Below are positions 6,932-11,798 of a DNA stretch of 11,798 nucleotides, in pieces; positions within the stretch are counted from its first letter, which is position 1; each line of letters opens with the position of its first letter. The notes under the pieces were generated by a model. That model worked only from the letters and a program-made list of their open reading frames with translations, was not told where the DNA came from and did no database searches. The stretch is taken from the NCBI GenBank assembly GCA_944358755.1, contig CALVRY010000030.1, positions 1-11,798 of the forward strand. Direction: 5' to 3'. This stretch comes from an uncultured Bacilli bacterium (GTDB lineage Bacteria > Bacillota_I > Bacilli_A > RFN20 > CAG-826). Made by a program: the position numbers and the translations under genes.

Positions 6932-6988
6932 AATAGTACTTTTTTAACAAATTCTTAGGAAATTTTGAAGAAAATAGTACTTTTTTTA
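6932..6988. repeat. Direct repeat pair AATAGTACTTTTTT, 41 bases apart
   Basis: AATAGTACTTTTTT occurs at 6932-6945 and again at 6973-6986, both running on into T/A. The 41-base offset is close to four helical turns. Related inverted versions occur nearby: AAAAAACACTATTT at 7031-7044 and a partial TTTTTACTATTT at 6897-6908. The copies exceed what plain AT-richness explains because they share the internal AGTAC core. Confidence 0.5.
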
Positions 6989-6989
6989 A

Positions 6990-7027
6990 ATATTTCCCAA
7001 GTTTTTGATTATATTTCCTAGGTTTTT
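6990..7027. repeat. Direct repeat pair ATATTTCCYARGTTTTT, 21 bases apart
   Basis: The 17-base unit at 6990-7006 and at 7011-7027 matches at 15 of 17 positions. The offset of 21 bases is two helical turns. A partly inverted relative (TCTTAGGAAAT) lies at about 6953-6963. This fits tandem protein-binding sites, but no regulator family is recognised. Confidence 0.45.
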
Positions 7028-7037
7028 TGCAAAAAAC
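7022..7037. repeat. 16-base perfect palindrome GTTTTTTGCAAAAAAC
   Basis: The arms GTTTTTTG and CAAAAAAC are perfect complements without a spacer, and the palindrome overlaps the second ATATTTCC repeat. It is 15 bases beyond the T-tract of the terminator. It is not itself a terminator, since it has no GC stem and no loop. Confidence 0.4.
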
Positions 7038-7052
7038 ACTATTTCAAATAAT

Positions 7053-7079
7053 AAAAAACCTCCCGCTTTTCACGAGAGG
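7053..7079 (-). terminator. Intrinsic terminator after the paralogous membrane-protein operon
   Basis: On the minus strand, CCTCTCG (7079-7073) pairs with CGGGAGG (7065-7059), including one G-T pair, around the seven-base loop TGAAAAG, followed directly by TTTTTT (7058-7053). It begins 25 bases after the TAA of the 767-aa gene and marks the end of that transcript. Confidence 0.9.
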
Positions 7080-7104
7080 CTTAAATTAATTCACTAATTA
7101 AGAA

Positions 7105-9408
7105 TTAGTTATTTTTTAATTGGCTTGCCCAGTCGATATTTTCTTCTGGTCCAACTTGTTCAATACCTTTTTCTCTCATACAGTCATTAATGAGATCTCT
7201 AGCTCTTCTTAAGGAAAGATCTGATTTAACTCTGAAGACGAGTGGTATATCTTTATATACTGCTTTGAAACTTGCATCACCAACAGGAATTGCAGAATTC
7301 TTATAATCTTTTGGATCTAAAGCGATATAAAGTTTGAGATGTTGTCCTCCCATTGTAATCTTACAATAAGTGACTTTACGTAATCTGAATGTGTCGCCGC
7401 TTGAAGATAATCTATCTTTTAAGCCATAGGATATGAGTAAGTTCTTTAAGTTATTGTAAGCAAGAACAATATCACTTCCACCAGTTAAGACTCTTTCAGC
7501 AAAGTTAAGTTTAACAACTTCACCTTTTTCAAGAGCAGCTTCTTTACCTCTAACATCAGGTTGTTTAATTAAAGGTTTCTTTTCTACAACAACTGGTTCT
7601 GGCTGAGGAGCTGGAACTTCAACTTCTTTAACTACTTCTTTAACAACAGGAACTTCAACTTCCTTAACGACTTCTTTAATAACAGGAACTTCTTTTACAA
7701 CTGGAACTTCCTTGACTACTTCTTTAACGACAGGAACTTCTTTTACAACTTCTTTAACAACTTCTTTGACTTCAGGTTTCTTTTCTTCAACATAGACTGG
7801 AACTTCTTTAACTGTTTCAGTTTCTTCAACCTTAATATCTTTTAAAGCTTCAGCAAGTTGTGTTCTAACTAAAGTTCTTAAATCTTCTTCAGTAATTCTT
7901 TCTTCTTCGACTTCAGCTTCAGGAGCAACTTCGACTTTTTCTTCTTTTGCTTCTTCGATTTTTGCAGGCATTGCAACAACGATAGGAGCAACAGTTTTTT
8001 CTTCAGCGACTGGTTGTTCTACTGAAGTAACAACTGGTTCAGCGACTGTATCCTTTTGAAGAGCTTCGCTAACTAATTTTCTAACATCATCCTTAGTTTC
8101 AACGACTTCTTCTTTCTTTTCGCCGACAGTTTCTTTAATAAGTTCTCTTAAATCGTCAAGAGTTAAGAGATCATAATCATCAGATAAATCTCTTCTTTCT
8201 TCTACTGGAGCAACAACAGGAGTAACTGGAGCTTCAATATGAACGTCATCTTTAAGAAGGTCATTATCTCTTAAAACATCAATAACAGCGCTCTTAATGT
8301 CATCTCTTGTTAAACCTGGGTTTGTTTCGACTGGAGAGACACTTCTTGTTCCGTATAAGCCAGCTGTTTCTGTTTCACGTTTTGTATGTTTTAATTTTTC
8401 TTCACCACCATTAGTTGTAATGTATTGAACAATTAATGGAGCATTATTACCAGTTTGAACGACGTTACCACCACTTTGAGGAGCAACTGTTCCAGCGACT
8501 GGATAACCATAAGGAGCATAAGCATAAGGAGCTGGTGCTGGAGCTACACCTGGTTGAGGAGCAACTGGTGCGCCATAAACTTGTGGAGCAACTTCAGGTG
8601 CCTTATTCTTATTCTTTTCATTAATATTCTTGAATCCGTGATTCTTATAATATTTAATCTTTTCTTTTCTTTCTCTTCTTGTGAGGTAGTCGTATTTATG
8701 ACTTGATGTGTAAACAAATGCTTGAACTAAATAAACAAGTGCGCAGATGCAAACGATACCTACAGAAATGAGAAGACCCCAAACACAGACTATTGCACAA
8801 ATAATAGCGAGAACTTGCCGCCAATTTTGTGCTTCAAATGCAGCACTTAAATAAGCAATTGATGGACTATTAATCCAGCCATAAGTTGCAAAATATCCAC
8901 TAGCAAATGCTGTTGTTGGAACAACTGATTCTAATGCACTTGGACCAAAAGCAAGTACGCTTCCTGCAACAATATTCAATTCTGTTGCTGCACCAAGAAT
9001 GATTCCAAATAATCCAATAAAGATTAATTTCCAATTCTTATGTGTAAAGCATTGAACTAAAATAACGATGAAAGCAATTAACACAACTGCAAGTACGACA
9101 ACATATGCAATAAATGGAATTGCTCTAACGCCATTGTCAAGTAATGAACCCCAAAGTTCTAAATTACCAATAGCTCTAGCATAAGAGTCAACATTTTCAT
9201 TCCAGAAATTAAATGTTGTATTTAAAACTTGTTTGAATGTGCCAAGGAAATCTAATTCTCCAGTAACACTTCCAATTGTAATTAATTCTTGTCCACCATT
9301 TACCCAACCTTTGAGATTAGATGATCCGGTAAAAATAGCTAAGACAAACGCAATAATTGAAAATATTAAAGCGACTACGAAGGTTTTGACTAATCTACTT
9401 TTTCTCAT
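7105..9408 (-). CDS. Multi-pass membrane protein with long Pro/Val/Glu-rich tail and conserved C-terminal domain (paralogue 2)
   Basis: The function is unknown. In order, the 767 residues show: a basic N-terminus and hydrophobic segments at about 9-27, 97-119, 126-142 (possibly extending to 155) and 197-233; a strongly basic stretch (235-269, many Lys/Arg); a Pro/Ala/Tyr/Gly-rich linker (270-312); short charged helical modules starting LTRDD (366), LTLDD (415), TKDDV (438) and ITEED (505); a VKEV/PVVKE repeat run (543-600); and a conserved globular domain (about 633-751) with GDTFRLRKVTYCKIT and LKLYIALDPKDY. It ends with an IDWASQL motif. The basic stretch after the last helix predicts a cytoplasmic tail. 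The ribosome site AGGAGGGG is well placed 8 bases before ATG. It lies 17 bases after its paralogue, in the same operon, and is followed by a strong terminator. The C-terminal domain resembles, from memory, one found in uncharacterised proteins of other Bacillota. Confidence 0.9.
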   Translation of the reverse strand: MRKSRLVKTFVVALIFSIIAFVLAIFTGSSNLKGWVNGGQELITIGSVTGELDFLGTFKQVLNTTFNFWNENVDSYARAIGNLELWGSLLDNGVRAIPFIAYVVVLAVVLIAFIVILVQCFTHKNWKLIFIGLFGIILGAATELNIVAGSVLAFGPSALESVVPTTAFASGYFATYGWINSPSIAYLSAAFEAQNWRQVLAIICAIVCVWGLLISVGIVCICALVYLVQAFVYTSSHKYDYLTRRERKEKIKYYKNHGFKNINEKNKNKAPEVAPQVYGAPVAPQPGVAPAPAPYAYAPYGYPVAGTVAPQSGGNVVQTGNNAPLIVQYITTNGGEEKLKHTKRETETAGLYGTRSVSPVETNPGLTRDDIKSAVIDVLRDNDLLKDDVHIEAPVTPVVAPVEERRDLSDDYDLLTLDDLRELIKETVGEKKEEVVETKDDVRKLVSEALQKDTVAEPVVTSVEQPVAEEKTVAPIVVAMPAKIEEAKEEKVEVAPEAEVEEERITEEDLRTLVRTQLAEALKDIKVEETETVKEVPVYVEEKKPEVKEVVKEVVKEVPVVKEVVKEVPVVKEVPVIKEVVKEVEVPVVKEVVKEVEVPAPQPEPVVVEKKPLIKQPDVRGKEAALEKGEVVKLNFAERVLTGGSDIVLAYNNLKNLLISYGLKDRLSSSGDTFRLRKVTYCKITMGGQHLKLYIALDPKDYKNSAIPVGDASFKAVYKDIPLVFRVKSDLSLRRARDLINDCMREKGIEQVGPEENIDWASQLKNN
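7609..7806 (-). repeat. VKEV/PVVKEV-coding repeat tract in the 767-aa gene
   Basis: This stretch encodes residues about 535-600, built from irregular repeats of VKEV, VVKEV and EVPV. At DNA level, 9-15-base units of the type acttctttaac(a/g)ac and ggaacttc recur in the plus-strand reading. It likely forms an extended or helical charged spacer between the helical modules and the globular domain. Such tracts tend to change length between strains and are easily misassembled from short reads. Confidence 0.75.
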
Positions 9409-9425
9409 AATCTTACCCCTCCTAA

Positions 9426-11591
9426 TTATTCTTCATCGCCTTCGTCGCCATCATCAACGATGGTTTCGTTAGCGAGCTCACTTGCCCAATCGAATTCTTT
9501 GACTTGATCAATTTGTTCGAGACCATGTTTATCCATACAATCTCTAATTAATTCATCAGCTCTTCTTAAGCTAAGTCCACTCTTAACTTTAAAGACAAGT
9601 GGTGTTTCTTTATAAATGTTTTTGCTGCTTGCATCTTTAATAGGATATGTTGAGTCAACATAATCTTGTGGATCAAGTGCAAGATATAATTTTAATGATT
9701 TACCAGCAATAGTAATCTTACAATATGTAACTCTATGTAATCTGAATGAATCGCCACCATTAGCAACTCTGTTATTTAAACCATAAGATTTTAAGAGTGA
9801 TTTAATATGGTTATAAGCACTCTTTAATTCATCATCAGCTTCCATCATTCTTGTTGTAAATGGAATTCTAATGATTTTTGGTTTTGGTTCAGTAACAACT
9901 GGAGTTTCTTCAACAACAGGTTCTTCTTTAACTGGTTCTTCGACTTGAGTTTCTTGAACTGGTTCAGTAGGGACTTCTTCTTGAACTGGAGTTTCTGGAG
10001 CAACTTCTTCAGTTTTTACTTCTTCGACTGGAGTTTCTTCAGCTTTAACTTCTTCAGTTGGAGTTTCTGCTTGAGGAACTTCTTCTTTAACTTCTTCAGT
10101 TACAACAGTTTCTTCAACTTTTGTTTCTTCTACTGGAGCTTCTTCCTTAACCGTTTCAACAGGTTTTGTCTCTTCAACTGTTGTTTCTTCGACAACTGGA
10201 GTTTCAGTTACTGCTGGTTCTTCGTGAACAACTTCTTCTTTAGTTTCTTCAACTACTGGTTCTTCTTTAGCAGGAACTTTAACTTCAACTTGTTTTTCAA
10301 CAACTTTTTCATGTTTAATGACAAGATCTTTTAAGGCTTCTCTGATTTCACTAGCAATAATATCTTTTACTTGTTCTTCAGTTAATCCTTTATTAGCTTT
10401 TTTAGGAGCTTCTGTTTTTTCAACTTTAACTTCTTCTTTTTCAGCATTAACTTCTTTAACAACTGAAGGCATTGCAACGATTATAGGTGATGAATAAACT
10501 TTTTCTTCATCTTTTTTGCCTTCAACTGCGGTTGAAACTTTTGCTGGTTGATTAGCAACACTATCAGCATTGGCCTTTACGATAGCATTTGCCATAATAG
10601 CAGCATTTTTCTCTGCTTTATATTCTTCGACAATTCTTCTTGCTTCAGCTTTTTCAATTTCTTCTCTAATAACTTCTTTAACTTCAGCGACTGTTAAAGC
10701 TTTAGATTTTACAGTTTTAGCAGGATATTCTACGCCACTACCTTCAACGAGTGGTCCATAATTGCCATATTTATCATATCTTTTAACAATAAGAATACCT
10801 TTTTTCTTTTCTGGTGCAGGTGCTGGTGTTTCTTGAACAGGTGCAGCTTCGACAACTGGAGCAACAGCTTCTTCAGCAACAACTTCTTCAACTTCTTTCT
10901 TTTTAATAGATACTAAACCAGTGATTGCGATTCCAAAGAACGAAATGATGTAAATTGCTGCAGCAATTACTAAAACCCAAGTAAGGAAGGTAACAACCCA
11001 TCCTTGCCAACCTTCAGGTAAAGCTGAGCCTTTTCTTACACCAGGAAGCATTGCATTAACTAATGATCCCCAAATAGTTAATTCCCCGTGTCTAGCTCCG
11101 TCTACTAAATCGCCGACAACATATTTACCATTGACCCAATCCCATTCAACATGGTTTCCATAGTAATAAGCGATTGTACATGCAATTGCAATTAAGCCAA
11201 ATACAAGGAAAAAGATTGCAAAACCAATAAATTTTCCATTTTTTCTTTTAATAGCTTTAGCTAATAAAGCAATAAAGAAAATTAGTACAAATGCAACAAC
11301 AACTAAAAAAACTATACCATCAACGAGAAAACGTGTTCCTCCATCCCAATTAAATAATCCTTGATTACTAAACATCATTCCAAAGAATTCTGGTAAAGTT
11401 TTAAAGAATTCCAAACTGAGGACTGGTAACCAAGCGATAGCGTTAAGATTTGTGCCGTTAACGAAATTTTGGCCAATAACTTCGCAAGCTGTGTCTCTAA
11501 ACCATACGCCTAGACCAAGTACGATTAGGGTAACTAGCATGGCTACGACGCCAGTAATCACCCAGTTTCTTAAAACGTGGCTTTTCTTCAT
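9426..11591 (-). CDS. Multi-pass membrane protein with Pro/Glu/Val-rich tail and conserved C-terminal domain (paralogue 1)
   Basis: The function is unknown. The 721 residues show hydrophobic segments at about 9-31, 91-113, 121-143 and 198-228, then a KKK cluster and an acidic/Pro-rich linker (232-262). GILIVKRYDKYGNYGP (265-280) follows. Helical modules start LTVAEVKEVI (299) and LTEEQVKDII (403), with an SPIIVAMP motif (368-375) also present in the paralogue as APIVVAMP. A long PVEE/VKEE/VEET tract (440-570) leads to the conserved domain (about 575-693), which is about 60% identical to the paralogue over 102 residues counted by eye, and then FDWASEL and a very acidic C-terminus. The ribosome site GGGAGGG lies 7 bases before ATG. 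Positive residues after the fourth helix predict a cytoplasmic tail. A membrane-anchored scaffold or tether is possible but unproven. Confidence 0.9.
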   Translation of the reverse strand: MKKSHVLRNWVITGVVAMLVTLIVLGLGVWFRDTACEVIGQNFVNGTNLNAIAWLPVLSLEFFKTLPEFFGMMFSNQGLFNWDGGTRFLVDGIVFLVVVAFVLIFFIALLAKAIKRKNGKFIGFAIFFLVFGLIAIACTIAYYYGNHVEWDWVNGKYVVGDLVDGARHGELTIWGSLVNAMLPGVRKGSALPEGWQGWVVTFLTWVLVIAAAIYIISFFGIAITGLVSIKKKEVEEVVAEEAVAPVVEAAPVQETPAPAPEKKKGILIVKRYDKYGNYGPLVEGSGVEYPAKTVKSKALTVAEVKEVIREEIEKAEARRIVEEYKAEKNAAIMANAIVKANADSVANQPAKVSTAVEGKKDEEKVYSSPIIVAMPSVVKEVNAEKEEVKVEKTEAPKKANKGLTEEQVKDIIASEIREALKDLVIKHEKVVEKQVEVKVPAKEEPVVEETKEEVVHEEPAVTETPVVEETTVEETKPVETVKEEAPVEETKVEETVVTEEVKEEVPQAETPTEEVKAEETPVEEVKTEEVAPETPVQEEVPTEPVQETQVEEPVKEEPVVEETPVVTEPKPKIIRIPFTTRMMEADDELKSAYNHIKSLLKSYGLNNRVANGGDSFRLHRVTYCKITIAGKSLKLYLALDPQDYVDSTYPIKDASSKNIYKETPLVFKVKSGLSLRRADELIRDCMDKHGLEQIDQVKEFDWASELANETIVDDGDEGDEE
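9882..10274 (-). repeat. Glu/Val/Pro/Thr repeat tract in the 721-aa gene
   Basis: This stretch encodes residues about 440-570, dominated by repeats such as PVVEET, VKEE, PVEEVK and VEET. It contains almost no aromatic or Cys residues, is strongly acidic and should be disordered or extended. The repeat type differs from the Lys-rich VKEV tract of the paralogue, so the two spacers expanded independently while the flanking domains stayed similar. The antisense strand has a long open frame here that is only a shadow of this composition. Confidence 0.75.
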
Positions 11592-11611
11592 AGTTCGCCC
11601 TCCCTATTTTT

Positions 11612-11798
11612 TTAAGCTCCCAATAAGGTATTTAATTTTCCAATACCAGTCTCAACGAAGTCATTGAGCATATCGGTAAATGCATCCTTGAATTGGATAG
11701 CTACTTTTTCACCATTTTCATCAATAACATCAACTGAAATAATATTGAAAGGACTTAAACCCATATTGTTCAAATTTTCATATAACGTTTTTGTCAAC
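11612..11798 (-). CDS. C-terminal part of an unidentified protein (runs off right edge)
   Basis: An open frame enters from the right edge and ends at TAA 11614-11612, 20 bases before the ATG of the 721-aa gene, so it is probably the preceding gene of the same operon. About 62 residues are visible. They contain a beta-like segment (IISVDVIDENGEKVAIQF) followed by an amphipathic helix (DAFTDMLNDFVETGIGKLNTLLG). A TTG at 11797 could be read as a start, but there is not enough upstream sequence to judge, and the reading more likely continues outside the window. No family is recognised. Confidence 0.6.
   Translation of the reverse strand, partial: LTKTLYENLNNMGLSPFNIISVDVIDENGEKVAIQFKDAFTDMLNDFVETGIGKLNTLLGA

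Larger units (their letters stand above)
6818..7052. promoter_or_regulatory. Non-coding region upstream of tdk with AT-rich repeats
   Basis: This stretch lies between tdk and the terminator of the paralogous membrane-protein operon and has no plausible gene. It is very AT-rich and presumably contains the tdk promoter, but there are too many TATAAT-like hexamers on the minus strand to choose one. It contains two copies of AATAGTACTTTTTT 41 bases apart, two copies of ATATTTCCYARGTTTTT 21 bases apart, an inverted repeat at 6851-6870 and a 16-base palindrome at 7022-7037. These are listed separately and look like possible operator sites or relics of a repeat. Confidence 0.5.

Noticed and set aside
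6930..7046. NrdR box-like sites (ACACTAT, AGTACTATT) upstream of tdk
   Set aside because: Only half-matches to the known NrdR box are seen and no properly spaced box pair is present, so nucleotide-pool control by NrdR is not supported.
6850..7050. A CRISPR array or riboswitch in the repeat-rich spacer
   Set aside because: Repeats occur only in pairs, with no regular unit and spacer series. No conserved riboswitch core could be recognised and the sequence is too AT-rich for stable structure.
8436..8706. Two overlapping plus-strand open frames of 62 and 83 codons
   Set aside because: They lie antisense to the Pro/Ala-rich linker of the 767-aa gene, overlap each other in different frames and look like composition shadows.
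9945..10334. A 129-codon plus-strand open frame rich in Phe, Ser, Asn and Trp
   Set aside because: It is the antisense reading of the Glu/Val/Pro repeat tract of the 721-aa gene. Its odd composition follows from that repeat, and it has no ribosome site or recognisable domain.
7105..11591. LPXTG-type or S-layer surface adhesins, suggested by the Pro/Glu repeats
   Set aside because: There is no Sec signal followed by a long exterior domain, no LPXTG sorting signal and no C-terminal anchor. Positive charges after the last helix place the repeat tail in the cytoplasm.

Overview
The window is AT-rich DNA that looks like a low-GC monoderm bacterium. The small Tad-type ATPase, the type II thymidine kinase, the tandem DUF21/CBS proteins and the Pro/Glu/Val-rich membrane proteins suggest an uncultured Bacillota lineage, perhaps a Bacilli group near Erysipelotrichales, RF39 or the mollicutes. 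That placement is inference. TGA is used as a stop in two genes (both inside ATGA overlaps), so the UGA-Trp code of mycoplasmas does not apply. All genes lie on the minus strand except one guanylate-kinase-like gene.

Region A (1-3166, minus, read right to left) is a tightly packed Tad/type IV-pilus-like operon. In order of transcription it holds a secreted protein of unknown family (372 aa), a small N-terminally anchored protein (133 aa), a CpaF/TadA-type secretion ATPase (353 aa) and a TadB-like membrane protein that runs off the left edge. Genes overlap or nearly touch. The two extracytoplasmic products both carry CxxC motifs and are not the usual partners upstream of tadA.

Region B (3167-3774) has an 82-bp A/T-tract intergenic segment. 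From it a short guanylate-kinase-like protein is transcribed rightward, divergent from the Tad-like operon and converging on the next block. Its start has no nearby Shine-Dalgarno, and a 24-codon upstream frame overlaps it.

Region C (3775-6817, minus) holds thymidine kinase followed by two overlapping CNNM/CorC-family genes. The first lacks the C-terminal CorC_HlyC domain and the second has it. A well-formed promoter sits across the end of tdk, with its -10 only 8 bases before the annotated start of the first CNNM-like gene, so that mRNA may be leaderless. The pair probably forms a heteromeric membrane transporter or regulator for divalent cations.

Region D (6818-7104) is a non-coding stretch. 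It has a clear intrinsic terminator for the gene block to its right and, between that and tdk, several direct and inverted AT-rich repeats at roughly helical-turn spacing.

Region E (7105-11798, minus) is an operon of two large paralogous membrane proteins (721 and 767 aa) preceded by the tail of another gene. Both have about four N-terminal membrane segments, a long low-complexity Pro/Glu/Val/Lys tail predicted to be cytoplasmic, short recurring helical modules, and a conserved C-terminal globular domain of about 120 residues (roughly 60% identical between the two). The function is unknown. This pair and the reduced Tad-like operon are the most promising undescribed systems here.
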